Origin: Bacillota bacterium
GTDB taxonomy: Bacteria > Bacillota > UBA4882 > UBA8346
DNA length: 63,663 bases
Assembly: GCA_023400055.1 (NCBI GenBank)
Contig: JAEXFN010000039.1
Location: 1-63,663, forward strand
Reading direction: 5' to 3'
This document shows, piece by piece, positions 26,396 through 35,396 of this stretch (the stretch's first letter is position 1; the number at the start of each line of letters is the position of its first letter). The translations under genes and the position numbers were made by a program. The notes under the pieces were generated by a model. That model made no database searches. It had not been told where the DNA came from and was given only the letters and a program-made list of their open reading frames with translations.

Positions 26396-26570
26396 GGGAA
26401 TGAGTGATCGACTCCCGTGGATAACGAAATCGTTGAAATCGTTGATGATTTTGGCTGTGGATAAGTCGGGGAAGTGCGGTAAAAATGGCTTAAAGTCAGA
26501 GGTTCGAAAACTCGATTGCCGCTGTCCCCGGCATCTGACTGGCTGCCAAATTCCTTATTATATAGCTATG

Positions 26571-26605
26571 AAAAAGCGGGTCGCCCGATTCGGGCAGCCC
26601 GCTTT
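26571..26605 (-). terminator. Terminator of the HU gene
   Basis: On the minus strand AAAGCGGG-CT-GCCCG is followed by its complement and TTTTT; on the plus strand the arms are 26573-26580 with 26598-26605, and an inner GCCCG/CGGGC. It ends the HU transcript about 30 bp past the stop. Confidence 0.85.
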
Positions 26606-26633
26606 GGTTGACTCGTTGGATTGGCTCGGTTGC

Positions 26634-26909
26634 TTATTTATCCACGGCATCCTTTAAGGCTTTGCCAGCGGTGAATACCGGAGCGTTTTGAGCGGCGATT
26701 TCGATCTCGGCGCCGGTTTGCGGGTTGCGGCCTTTGCGGGCTTCCCGTTTGCGGACTTCAAAACTGCCAAAGCCAACCAGCTGGACCTTTTCACCGGCAG
26801 CCAACGCTTCGGTCATTGATTCGAAGATCACATCGATCACTTTTCCGGAATCTTTTTTGGTCAAACCGCTTTCTTCAGCTACTTTGTCAATTAGTTCAGT
26901 CTTGGTCAT
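26634..26909 (-). CDS. hup: HU-family nucleoid DNA-binding protein
   Basis: A 91-residue HU/IHF-family protein with all hallmarks: MTKTELIDKVAEESGLTKKD, the KVQLVGFGSFEVRKREARKG beta-arm entry, GRNPQTGAEIEI with the intercalating proline, and a C-terminal KALKDAV helix. HU bends and wraps DNA non-specifically. GGAGGAG lies upstream of the ATG. It is a single gene ending at its own terminator beside array D. Confidence 0.97.
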   Translation of the reverse strand: MTKTELIDKVAEESGLTKKDSGKVIDVIFESMTEALAAGEKVQLVGFGSFEVRKREARKGRNPQTGAEIEIAAQNAPVFTAGKALKDAVDK

Positions 26910-27058
26910 CTGTCAGTATCTCCTCCATATGAGTATTTCCGATCTAATTATTTCCGTATTCAGTCTGAAAATCCTCCCTGGTTTTCCTTTTTTGTCGAAA
27001 ATCAGCTTAAAAATCTCCATTTTTTTATGCTCCCGGGTCGACGGCCGGCAAGGGCCGA

Positions 27059-27730
27059 TCACTGACAAACCAAGATCGCTTCGTTTGATTGTTCCAGGAT
27101 GATCCGAACCTCGCGAAAACCCGCTTCGTGAAATAACTGTTTTTGAGTCGCGATCGAAACGGGAATATCCAAATGGTAATGCAACTGGCCCGGCGCTGCG
27201 CCAAGTTCCCGAGCCCGGCGCCGATACTCGGCGAGTAAACGCGCTTCTTCCGCCGGACTGACCATGTAGTCGGCTTCGATGTAAGCTCCGCCGGTTTTTA
27301 ATGCCGCGCGGATCCGACGGTACAAGGCTTGTTTGACCGGCCGGAGATGATGATGCATCGTCATGCTGGAGATAATGTAGTCGTAAGCCCGTTCTGGAAA
27401 AGGAAGCTCAAGATAGGAACCGTGCACGAGTTCGATCTGTTCCGCGTAAGCGGTGAAATTTTGGCGCAAGATGGCCATCAGTTCGCGCGAGAGATCGATT
27501 CCGGTGATCCTGGCCCGGGGAACCTTGGCGAGGATACTTTTTAACTCCAGGCCGCTGCCGCAACCCAGATCCAAAATGCGGAGCGGCCGGTCGGTCGCGG
27601 GGAGCGGCGCGGCAATCATCCGGTAGTAATGATGCCGGTACTGGTCTTGCAACATATGCGCTTCGTACTCGCCGGCCCGTTTATCAAAGAAGGAACCCAT
27701 TTCTTCGAGCGGGGTAAGGTCCTGACTCAT
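27059..27730 (-). CDS. Class I SAM-dependent methyltransferase
   Basis: A 223-residue Rossmann methyltransferase: motif I RILDLGCGSGLELKSI, motif II-like ITGIDLSRELMAIL, DYIISSMTMHHHL in the motif IV region. Similar to ubiquinone/UbiE-like or tellurite-type methyltransferases; the target is unknown. I chose the ATG at 27730 because GGAGG lies nine bases upstream; an in-frame ATG at 27754 precedes that site. A structured transcript ending in a terminator lies directly upstream (27770-28000) and could regulate it. The 149 bp between it and HU (26910-27058) contain no other gene. Confidence 0.85.
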   Translation of the reverse strand: MSQDLTPLEEMGSFFDKRAGEYEAHMLQDQYRHHYYRMIAAPLPATDRPLRILDLGCGSGLELKSILAKVPRARITGIDLSRELMAILRQNFTAYAEQIELVHGSYLELPFPERAYDYIISSMTMHHHLRPVKQALYRRIRAALKTGGAYIEADYMVSPAEEARLLAEYRRRARELGAAPGQLHYHLDIPVSIATQKQLFHEAGFREVRIILEQSNEAILVCQ

Positions 27731-27769
27731 TTTTTTGAATCCTCCGTTCGTCAAACCAAATTATTGAAT

Positions 27770-28000
27770 AAAAAAAGGCTGCTGAATGACACGATCATCC
27801 ACAGCCTTTCGTTGAACAGTAATAAGCGGGGTCTTGCGTTTAAGACGCGTGGACATGGATCATCGGCGAATCGCGAAGCTCGCGGAGGCGCAACAAAACA
27901 GGCCCCCGAACGGGCCGCTGCCTTCCGTAAGCAAAATCATTGGATCAGCCGATAATCAGTTTGAGCACGCTGCAATAGCTCCTTGAAAAATGAATTTCCA
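27770..28000 (-). ncRNA. Structured RNA with own promoter and terminator (unidentified; 6S-like layout)
   Basis: On the minus strand a promoter TTGCAA (28031-28036), 18 bp, TATCAT (28007-28012) starts a transcript of about 230 nt that ends at a hairpin GGCTG/CAGCC (27777-27781 with 27802-27806, inner ATGA/TCAT) plus a seven-T run. Between them are nested pairings: 27966-27970 with 27847-27851 (GCGTG/CACGC), 27948-27953 with 27862-27867 (ATCGGC/GCCGAT), and an inner GGCCC/GGGCC (27901-27905 with 27912-27916). The layout is one long interrupted rod, as in 6S RNA, but I cannot confirm conserved 6S sequence. A leader attenuator for the methyltransferase 40 nt downstream is the alternative. Confidence 0.5.
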
Positions 28001-28006
28001 AAATTT

Positions 28007-28036
28007 ATGATACCATAAAGCGGTTGTTCGTTGCAA
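28007..28036 (-). promoter_or_regulatory. Promoter of the structured RNA
   Basis: Minus-strand -35 TTGCAA (28031-28036), 18-bp spacer, -10 TATCAT (28007-28012). It fires away from the GNAT promoter at 28112-28140. Confidence 0.6.
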
Positions 28037-28111
28037 GGCAATAGACGGATCAAATTTTTTGCGAAAATTGTTGGAAATCAATTGCAAGGGAATGAGAATT
28101 TATGTTATTAT

Positions 28112-28140
28112 TTGAATGTAATGAATTTGTTTACTATGAT
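28112..28140 (+). promoter_or_regulatory. SigA-type promoter of the GNAT gene
   Basis: -35 TTGAAT (28112-28117), 17-bp spacer, -10 TATGAT (28135-28140), about 60 bp before the start codon. Confidence 0.7.
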
Positions 28141-28207
28141 AAATTAAGCAACCGAAAGTCAGTGCCGTGATTCAATCTAGCCTTGCGAGGGAACAGGAGC
28201 GTCAACA

Positions 28208-28750
28208 ATGGAACCACCGATCCTGATGACCCAACGGTTAGTTATCAAGACCATCAGTTGCAGCGATGCGCCGCTGTTATTTGCATACCGGACGGACCCG
28301 GCGATCAACCGTTATCAAACCTGGAAGCCGCGCACGATGACCGAAGCCCTGGAGTTTATTCAAAAAAGCAGCCGGGCCTTTAATAGCGGCGGAAGCTGGT
28401 TTCAACTCGGCATCTATGAGAAAGGGAACCTGACGCTCATTGGCGATATCGGGCTGCATTTTTTAGCGGCCGATGAATCCCAGGTGGAGATCGGGTTTAC
28501 CATTGCCGGGCCTTACCAACGAAAAGGCTATGGCCGCGAAGCGGTGCGGAGCGTCATCGGTTATCTGTTCGGGGCCATGAATAAACACCGGATCATTGCC
28601 TCCGTCGACCCACGGAACGCTGCTTCCATCGCTTTGCTTGAAAGCATCAAGTTGCGGCGGGAAGGATATTTCCGAAAAAGCGTCCGCGTGGCTGACCATT
28701 GGGAAGACGACGTGGTCTACGCGGTCCTGGAAGAAGAATGGCCGGGATGA
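28208..28750 (+). CDS. GNAT-family N-acetyltransferase (RimJ/RimL-like)
   Basis: A 180-residue acetyltransferase. PPILMTQRLVIKTISCSDAPLLFAYRTDP opens the RimL-type fold (shown here only in part), the acetyl-CoA loop is GPYQRKGYGREAVRSVIGYL, and the C-terminal SIALLESIKLRREGYFRKSV is typical of the RimJ/RimL branch that acetylates protein N-termini or small amines. AGGAG precedes ATG 28208. Single gene with its own promoter and a terminator at 28874-28910. Confidence 0.88.
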   Translation: MEPPILMTQRLVIKTISCSDAPLLFAYRTDPAINRYQTWKPRTMTEALEFIQKSSRAFNSGGSWFQLGIYEKGNLTLIGDIGLHFLAADESQVEIGFTIAGPYQRKGYGREAVRSVIGYLFGAMNKHRIIASVDPRNAASIALLESIKLRREGYFRKSVRVADHWEDDVVYAVLEEEWPG

Positions 28751-28873
28751 CGGCGGCAACCGATCGGCTGCCAAGCGAAAAGTAACGCTCGTTCCTTGCC
28801 GTGCGGCATGGCCGCGGATATTCGCAGAGGAAGCGCAATGATTGCGGAGATCCGGGGCGATCCGGCAATGGAC

Positions 28874-28910
28874 CCAACCCGAACCGGGCGGTCCGGGTTG
28901 GCGGTCTTTT
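28874..28910 (+). terminator. Terminator downstream of the GNAT gene
   Basis: Stem CCAACCCG (28874-28881) with CGGGTTGG (28894-28901), then CGGTCTTTTTC. It also separates the convergent esterase gene. Confidence 0.7.
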
Positions 28911-28916
28911 TCGGCT

Positions 28917-29717
28917 TTAATCCGTTGCGGCGGGCGCGGCATCCTTCCGGAGCGGCAGCCATTCCAGGACGCGTTGGATCTTGCGGTCCCAATAGCCCCA
29001 TTCGTGGGTGCCGGGCTCTTCTTCGTGGGTCAGCTCCAGCCGCAAGTTACGGCAGTGATCACGGAAGCGGATGTTTTCGGGGTATAAAAAATCCTCCGTG
29101 CCGCAGCATTGGTAGAGCGAAGGCTTTGGGCCGGCGGAGCGGGCCGCTTTTTCCGCCAGATGGAAGAGGTCGTTGTCGCTCCCGGTCAGTTTTTGGGGAT
29201 CGCCGAAGATGTTTTCGAATTCCGGTTGCCGGGCTTCGTCCCGGAGCCGGCCGGCCATGTCCAGTGCGCCCGAGAGGCTGGCCCCGGCGGCGAACTGATC
29301 CGGGCGGCGCAAGGCCAGTTTGAAGGCGCCGTAACCGCCCATCGACAGCCCGGCGACGAAATTGTCCTCCCGCCGCTCGGAGAGCGGGAAGAATGACCGG
29401 GCGATCTGCGGCAACTCCTGGCTGACAAAGGTCCAGTAACGGTAACCGCGCGCCATGTCCGTATAAAAACTGCGCTGGACCGCCGGCATCACCACCGCCA
29501 GTCCCAGCGGCGCCACGTAACGCTCGATGGAGGTCCGCCGCAGCCAACTGGTGTGATCATCGGAAAGGCCATGCAACAGATAGAGCGTCGGATGCTTCGT
29601 CCCGAGGGAGTGGCCTTTCAGGCCGATTTGGTTCTGGGTCGGCTGCGGCAGGATAACATACATCGCGCTGGAAAGGCCCAGGACCTCCGAGAAAAATTCA
29701 CAATGAATCAAAGCCAT
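28917..29717 (-). CDS. Esterase-D/tributyrin-esterase-type alpha/beta hydrolase
   Basis: A 266-residue serine hydrolase. LYLLHGLSDDHTSWLRRTSI holds the oxyanion-forming HG, GLSMGGYGAF the nucleophile serine elbow, and PGTHEWGYWD the catalytic histidine. Relatives include EstA (tributyrin esterase) and S-formylglutathione hydrolases, acting on short-chain or acetyl esters such as those on plant polysaccharides. I chose the ATG at 29717 because AAGGAG precedes it; the frame is open further upstream to 29792. No signal peptide, so cytosolic. Confidence 0.86.
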   Translation of the reverse strand: MALIHCEFFSEVLGLSSAMYVILPQPTQNQIGLKGHSLGTKHPTLYLLHGLSDDHTSWLRRTSIERYVAPLGLAVVMPAVQRSFYTDMARGYRYWTFVSQELPQIARSFFPLSERREDNFVAGLSMGGYGAFKLALRRPDQFAAGASLSGALDMAGRLRDEARQPEFENIFGDPQKLTGSDNDLFHLAEKAARSAGPKPSLYQCCGTEDFLYPENIRFRDHCRNLRLELTHEEEPGTHEWGYWDRKIQRVLEWLPLRKDAAPAATD

Positions 29718-29888
29718 GGCATGAACTCCTTTGCGGTTTGCTTGGCCGGGCAATCCGGCGGCCGGCATTTCGGATGAACCACATTTTACCAACGATTCAT
29801 AACCGGATCATACGCCGAAAGCCGGTCGATTGTCAAATGGGCTGAGCGCCGACTCAACCGCATTCGCTTGGCGGATGGGCGTCGCGCA

Positions 29889-29917
29889 TTGCCAGAAAAG
29901 AAAAATTCAATTATAAT
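29889..29917 (+). promoter_or_regulatory. SigA-type promoter of the AAA ATPase-lhr pair
   Basis: -35 TTGCCA (29889-29894), 17-bp spacer, perfect -10 TATAAT (29912-29917). It would start an approximately 80-nt leader before the ATPase. Confidence 0.7.
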
Positions 29918-30001
29918 GAAGAAAATTATTTTACTTTTTAAGGAAATCGAATTCGCTCATCCTTAATCAGTGGCCTTGGGAAAGGTTCGGTTTGACAAAC
30001 A

Positions 30002-30748
30002 ATGATTCCATCCCAATATCTCCGGAGCCTGGAATTGAACCGGGAAAAGGTGCCGTCCTTCGCGGACTACCCGTTTTGCCTGCCCGCGCTGCGGCACTTG
30101 CGGGCCTTGCCATTTCATCCCCGGGTTACCTTCATCATCGGCGAGAACGGCTCGGGAAAATCGACCCTTTTGGAAGCCATCGCCGTGGCTTACGGCTTGA
30201 ACGCCGAGGGCGGGTCCAAGAATTTCGATTTCGCCTCGCAAGCCACGCATTCCCCGTTATATGACTACCTCCGGCTGGTCAAAGGGGCGAAAAAGCCCCG
30301 CGATAGTTTCTTTTTACGGGCGGAAAGCTTTTATAACGTGGCCACCCAGATCGACCGGCTGGATGCGGAGCATTCTTTCGGGCCGCCCCTCAAATTGGCG
30401 TATGGCGGCCGGTCCTTGCACCAACAGTCGCACGGCGAAGCGTTTCTGGCCCTGTTTTTAAACCGTTTCGGCGGCCACGGCCTGTATCTGTTGGACGAAC
30501 CCGAGGCGGCCCTGTCGCCGGCGCGCCAGATGACGCTGCTCTCCCGGATGCACCAGTTGGTCCGGCAAGATTCGCAGTTGATCATCGCTACCCATTCGCC
30601 CATTTTGATGGCTTATCCCGACGCATTGATTTATCAGATCAAAGACGATCTTGAGGCCGTTCCATATCAGGATACCGAGCATTATCAGGTCATGCGGTCC
30701 TTCATCACCAATCCCCAAAAGATGCTGGACATCCTGCTGAACGGCTGA
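30002..30748 (+). CDS. ABC-type AAA ATPase (SMC/RecF-like single-domain)
   Basis: A 248-residue soluble ATPase with Walker A GENGSGKST (47-55), a signature-like SHGE (143-146), Walker B LYLLDEPE (161-168) and H-loop ATHSP (196-200). This single-domain type resembles YhaN/OLD-like or 'AAA family ATPase' proteins; some are toxin- or DNA-repair-linked, most are unassigned. The ATG at 30002 has no good Shine-Dalgarno but an in-frame stop lies directly upstream, so the N-terminus cannot be longer. The Lhr helicase follows after 34 bp, probably in one transcript. Confidence 0.8.
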   Translation: MIPSQYLRSLELNREKVPSFADYPFCLPALRHLRALPFHPRVTFIIGENGSGKSTLLEAIAVAYGLNAEGGSKNFDFASQATHSPLYDYLRLVKGAKKPRDSFFLRAESFYNVATQIDRLDAEHSFGPPLKLAYGGRSLHQQSHGEAFLALFLNRFGGHGLYLLDEPEAALSPARQMTLLSRMHQLVRQDSQLIIATHSPILMAYPDALIYQIKDDLEAVPYQDTEHYQVMRSFITNPQKMLDILLNG

Positions 30749-30782
30749 AGGACGGCAGTCCGGTTTTTCGAGGTGTTTTGCG

Positions 30783-33700
30783 ATGCATCCCAGTTTAAAC
30801 GATTTTCATCCCGTCGTCGCCCGCTGGTTCTGCCAGACGTACGGCGAGCCGACGCCGCCGCAAGCCCAGGGTTGGCCGTTGATCGGCGCGGGACGCAATG
30901 TGTTGCTGCTGGCGCCGACCGGATCCGGCAAGACGCTGGCGGCTTTCTTAAAGTGCCTGGACTGGCTGTACCGCCGGGAGCGGAAGGAAGCGGCCGAGCC
31001 CTCCGCCGGCGGGGTCCAGGTCCTCTATATCTCGCCCTTGAAAGCGCTGAACAATGATATCCACCGCAATCTGGAAATCCCGCTGCAGGGCATCGCCGCG
31101 CTGGGCCGGGAGATGGGCTATGATCTGCCCGAGCTGCGGACGGCGGTCCGCACCGGGGACACGCCCAGCACTGAGCGCGGGAAGATGTTGCGCCGGCCAC
31201 CGCAGATCCTGATCACCACCCCGGAGTCGCTGTTTTTAATCCTGTCTTCGCAAGCCCGTCAGATGTTGAAGACGGTCCGGTTTGTGATCGTCGACGAGAT
31301 CCATACCCTTTTCCCCAGCAAACGTGGGGCCCATCTGGCCCTGTCGCTGGAACGCCTGCAGCAGCTGGTCGGGACGGACCGGCCGCTGCAGCGGATCGGC
31401 CTTTCCGCCACTATGCGCCCGCTGGATCAGGTCGCCGCTTATTTGGCGGGGAATGAATACCGGCCGGAAACGGAGACTTTCGAACCCCGCCCGGTGGCCA
31501 TCGTCGACAGCGGCCAGCGCAAAACGCTGGACCTGCAGATCCTGTTGCCAGTCCCCGATCTGCGCGAATTGCCCGAGCAATCGATCTGGCCGCCGCTCTA
31601 CCGGCAGTTGTTGGAGCTGGTGCAGGCCCACCGTACTACCCTAGTTTTCGTGAATAACCGCCGCGCCGCCGAGCAGATCACCGCCAACCTCAACCAGTTG
31701 GCCGGGACGGAGATCGCCCGGACCCACCACGGCAGCGTTTCCAAAGAAGTCCGGCTGCTGGTGGAGGAGATGCTGAAACGGGGCGAGATCGCCTGCCTCG
31801 TCGCCACCGCCTCGCTGGAGCTGGGGATCGATGTCGGCTTCATCGACCTGGTGGTCCAGATCGAGTCGCCCAAAGAAGTGGGCCGCGGTCTGCAGCGGGT
31901 CGGCCGGGCCGGCCATATCGTCGGGATGCCCAGCAAGGGCCGGATCATTCCCAAGACCCGGGCCGATTTGCTGGAGTCCGCCGCCATCCTGCGCGAGATG
32001 AAGGCCGGCCGGGTGGAAGCGGCCCATGCGGTTCGCGACTGCCTGGATGTGCTGGCCCAGCAACTGGTGGCCATGACCGCCGAGCGGGACTGGCCGGTGG
32101 ACGAGGCTTTCGGGCTGGCGCAGCGGGCCTATAACTTTCGGACCCTCTCCCGGGAAAACTTCGAGAATGTCCTGGCGATGCTGGCCGGCAGCTTTGAAAC
32201 TACCGAATATGTGGATCTCCGGCCCCGGCTGTATTGGGACAGACAGGCGGGATTGATCCGGGCGGACTCCTATGGCAAGCGGCTGATTTACTCCAGTGGC
32301 GGGACCATCGCCGATCGCGGATATTACGGCGTTTATCTGCAGGGTTCCGACGTCCGGCTGGGCGAGTTGGACGAGGAGTTCGTCTTTGAGCGGCGTTTGC
32401 ACGAACGGTTCGTGCTCGGCACATCGGTCTGGCGGATCGAGGAGATCCGCCAGGACCGGGTCATCGTCAGCCAGTCCCGCCGGGGCGGCGAGGCGATCAT
32501 CCCGTTTTGGAAGGCCGATCTGGGCGGACGCCCCTTTGAGCTCGGCAAGCGCATCGGAGCCTTCCTGGCCGAGGCCGAGGCGCGTTTGGACGCCCCGGAG
32601 CTGAACCAGTGGCTAAGCGCGGAATGCGGCCTGGATGCGGCGGTGGCTCGCAATCTCGGCCAATACTTGCGCGATCAGCGGCGCTCGGTGGCCTATCTCC
32701 CGACCGATCGGCGGATCGTGATCGAGGAATTTCCGGACGAGGTCGGCGATTGGCGGCTCTTCCTCCATTCGCCGTTCGGCATGAAATTCCACCTGGCCCT
32801 GGGGCTGCTCATCAAGGAAGAATGGGAGCGGACGCTCGGGACTGCGGTGGAGTTCGTGCCGGTCGATTCCGGGATCATGTTTCACCTGCCGGGGCTGAAT
32901 GCCCCGCCGGAACTGGAATGGGAGCGGCTGCCGCTGGACGATCTGGAGGCGCGGCTGGCCCGGATGGTCTCCGGCAGCGCCCTGTTCGGGATCACGTTCC
33001 GTCACGTGGCCCAGTTTTCGCTGGTGATGCCGAGGATCGGCTTTGGCCGGAAGCGGACGCCGTTCTGGCTGACCCGGCTGAAGGCCGGCAATCTCCTGCA
33101 GGTCGTCGCCAGATATCCCGATTTCCCCCTGGTGATCGAGACCTACCGCGCGGTGCTCCAGGACTATCTGGAGCTGGACGCGTTGCGGGAAGTGCTGGCG
33201 GCCGTGCGTCAGGGGAGCATCGCCGTGCACCGCCAGCGCCATCAGGCGCCGTCGCCGTTCGCCGCCGGGCACCTGCTGAATTTCGTGAACAATTTCATGT
33301 ACGAGGGCGAAGCTCCCAAGAGCGAGCTGAAGCTGAGTCTTTTCGGCCTGGGCCGGGAAGCGCTCAAGGCGATCGTCGGCGAGCGCGGCTTCCGGGATCT
33401 GCTCGACCCGGACATCGTGGCGGCCGTGGCCGCCAAGGCCGGCGGACGGGACCGGCTGGCCCGGGAACTTTCCTTGGAGACGGTCGCCCATTGGTTGAAC
33501 AGGATGGGCGATCTGCGCCCGGCTGAATTGCCCGAGTTGTTTCCGGAGAACTATCCGCAGCTAAGGATGGTGATGGATCGGTTGCTGGCCGAAGGGCGGG
33601 TCGCGCCGTTTCAGCCGCCGCGGGGTCAGGAACTGTTAATATCCAGTGACGAACGGACCATCTATTGCAGCGCTTTTGCGGAAGTGAACGCCGCGTCGGC

Positions 33701-35186
33701 CGGCGCTTCTCTCACGGAGAAGCGGCTGGCGCAAGCCGAAGCCCGGCGCCGCCTGATCGGGCGCTATGTGCGGACCCACGGCCCGTTTCGGCTGGCGGCG
33801 ATCGCGGACCGCTACGGCATTCCCGAGCCGGAGATCGCGGCGGAGCTGGCGGCGTTGGCCGCTCAAGGGCTGGTGGAGGCGGGCGAGTTCCTGCCGGGCG
33901 GGACCGGCGAAGAATGGTGCGACAGCGGCTTGCTGCAGGAGATCCACCGCCGCAGCCTGGCCCGGGCCCGCCGCGAGGTCGAGCCGTGTCCGCCGGAGCA
34001 ATTCAGCGCGTTCCTCGCCGCCTGGCAGGGGATGGGCGCGGAGCGGGCCGGCGTGGACGGCTTGGCGGAGACTCTGAATCAACTGACCGGCTTATGGCTG
34101 CCGGCCGTGGTTTGGGAAGGCAGCGTCTTGCCGAACCGGGTGCGCGATTATCAGCCCGCATTGCTCGATCAGTTGATTACCAGTGGCCAGTGGGCCTGGC
34201 GGGTCCGGGGAAACGAAGGCAGTCTGCAGCTCTGTTTTGAAAATGCCGCCCCGCCGGACCCGCGCGAACCGGATCCGGCCGCTGCGGCCGAGTATTCCCG
34301 GACGTTGGCTGCGCTCAGCCCCAATGCCCAAAATGTTTACCGGGTACTGGAGCGGAACGGCGCCTTATCTCTGCCGCAGCTCTGGCAGCAGGCCAAGCTC
34401 TCTTCCGTCGCCACTTGGCAGGCGCTGGAGGAATTGCTGCGGGCTGGACTGCTCACCAACGACACCTTGGGACCGGTCCGCCATCTGCTGGCCACCCGGC
34501 CCCAGGAGCGCCTGGGCGTGCGGGGCATTCTGCCGCCGTCGGTGATCGCCCGCTTTGGCCGCTGGTCGTTGTTGCCCCCGCCGGAACCGCCCCGACCGGA
34601 GGAGGCGGCCCGGCAACTCTTGGACCGCTACGGCCTGGTCTGCCGGGAAATCCTCGCGGCGGAGGCGCCGCACTGGTCCGATCTATATCCCGTCTTCGAC
34701 CATTGGGAGCAGATCGGCAAGATCAAACGGGGTTATTTCGTGACCGGACTCAGCGGCATTCAGTATGCGCTGCCGGGGACCATCGACCGGCTACGGCGGC
34801 TGCCGGAGCAGGCCGCGCCGCAGTTTTGGGCGCTCCATTGGGAGGATCCGGCCAATCCGTTGCGATATTGGGCGGACTGGCCCGGCCCGGACGCCGCGCC
34901 GAAGGGCTCCGCCGATTATCTGGTCCTGCGCACGGGTCGGCCGGTGCTCCTGGCGGCCGGGAAGAAGCTGAAATTGCGGACGCTCGAGGAACTTTCCGCC
35001 GGCGACCTCAGCCTGGCGTTTCAGCGGTTGCTCGATCTGCTCGGCCGGATCTTCCCGGACCAAAAGATCGTCTGGACCCACTATAACGGGGAGCCGCTGC
35101 AACAGACCCCGCTCATCGAACTCCTGGAGAAGCTGGGTTTCGAGAAAGGCTACCGCGAGTTGACTCTCTGGCCGTCAAGACGGTAA
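30783..35186 (+). CDS. lhr: Lhr-family ATP-dependent DNA helicase
   Basis: A 1467-residue superfamily 2 helicase. N-terminal core: APTGSGKT (44-51), DEIHTLFPSKRGAHL with DEIH at 171-174, LSATMRPLD, FVNNRRAAEQI and GLQRVGRAGHIVG for motifs IV-VI. The core is followed by winged-helix and beta-barrel modules typical of Lhr-Core, and a long C-terminal extension (residues about 900-1467) as in bacterial full-length Lhr. Lhr translocates 3'-5' on single strands and unwinds RNA:DNA hybrids in DNA repair. GAGGTG precedes ATG 30783; the gene is complete and follows the AAA ATPase. Confidence 0.93.
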   Translation: MHPSLNDFHPVVARWFCQTYGEPTPPQAQGWPLIGAGRNVLLLAPTGSGKTLAAFLKCLDWLYRRERKEAAEPSAGGVQVLYISPLKALNNDIHRNLEIPLQGIAALGREMGYDLPELRTAVRTGDTPSTERGKMLRRPPQILITTPESLFLILSSQARQMLKTVRFVIVDEIHTLFPSKRGAHLALSLERLQQLVGTDRPLQRIGLSATMRPLDQVAAYLAGNEYRPETETFEPRPVAIVDSGQRKTLDLQILLPVPDLRELPEQSIWPPLYRQLLELVQAHRTTLVFVNNRRAAEQITANLNQLAGTEIARTHHGSVSKEVRLLVEEMLKRGEIACLVATASLELGIDVGFIDLVVQIESPKEVGRGLQRVGRAGHIVGMPSKGRIIPKTRADLLESAAILREMKAGRVEAAHAVRDCLDVLAQQLVAMTAERDWPVDEAFGLAQRAYNFRTLSRENFENVLAMLAGSFETTEYVDLRPRLYWDRQAGLIRADSYGKRLIYSSGGTIADRGYYGVYLQGSDVRLGELDEEFVFERRLHERFVLGTSVWRIEEIRQDRVIVSQSRRGGEAIIPFWKADLGGRPFELGKRIGAFLAEAEARLDAPELNQWLSAECGLDAAVARNLGQYLRDQRRSVAYLPTDRRIVIEEFPDEVGDWRLFLHSPFGMKFHLALGLLIKEEWERTLGTAVEFVPVDSGIMFHLPGLNAPPELEWERLPLDDLEARLARMVSGSALFGITFRHVAQFSLVMPRIGFGRKRTPFWLTRLKAGNLLQVVARYPDFPLVIETYRAVLQDYLELDALREVLAAVRQGSIAVHRQRHQAPSPFAAGHLLNFVNNFMYEGEAPKSELKLSLFGLGREALKAIVGERGFRDLLDPDIVAAVAAKAGGRDRLARELSLETVAHWLNRMGDLRPAELPELFPENYPQLRMVMDRLLAEGRVAPFQPPRGQELLISSDERTIYCSAFAEVNAASAGASLTEKRLAQAEARRRLIGRYVRTHGPFRLAAIADRYGIPEPEIAAELAALAAQGLVEAGEFLPGGTGEEWCDSGLLQEIHRRSLARARREVEPCPPEQFSAFLAAWQGMGAERAGVDGLAETLNQLTGLWLPAVVWEGSVLPNRVRDYQPALLDQLITSGQWAWRVRGNEGSLQLCFENAAPPDPREPDPAAAAEYSRTLAALSPNAQNVYRVLERNGALSLPQLWQQAKLSSVATWQALEELLRAGLLTNDTLGPVRHLLATRPQERLGVRGILPPSVIARFGRWSLLPPPEPPRPEEAARQLLDRYGLVCREILAAEAPHWSDLYPVFDHWEQIGKIKRGYFVTGLSGIQYALPGTIDRLRRLPEQAAPQFWALHWEDPANPLRYWADWPGPDAAPKGSADYLVLRTGRPVLLAAGKKLKLRTLEELSAGDLSLAFQRLLDLLGRIFPDQKIVWTHYNGEPLQQTPLIELLEKLGFEKGYRELTLWPSRR

Positions 35187-35235
35187 GAATAAGTTTTTGT
35201 TTCCGGATGGGTTTTGAGCACCGCCGGATGAAAGT

Positions 35236-35265
35236 AAACTCCGGTAGATGCTGGAGTTTTTTATT
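35236..35265 (+). terminator. Terminator after lhr
   Basis: Stem AAACTCC (35236-35242) with GGAGTTT (35253-35259), T-run TTTATTT. It separates lhr from hcp. Confidence 0.75.
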
Positions 35266-35396
35266 TGCGACTCGAATCAAGCTGAACCAACTCATCTTGG
35301 CGTTGGGAGATTTCAGGAGAACCCCCGGCGCATCCTTTCGGCCTGTGACTAAGAAGTTGATTTTAAGGGAAAATAGCGCCAAAGGAGGAGTTGACC

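Noticed and set aside
26163..26657. Frame encoding leucine heptad repeats over array D
   Set aside because: Starts at TTG without Shine-Dalgarno and runs out of the repeat into sequence without homology; periodicity explains it.
35266..35396. HcpR or NsrR operator before hcp
   Set aside because: Only one half-site-like TGTGAC was seen, with no dyad partner.
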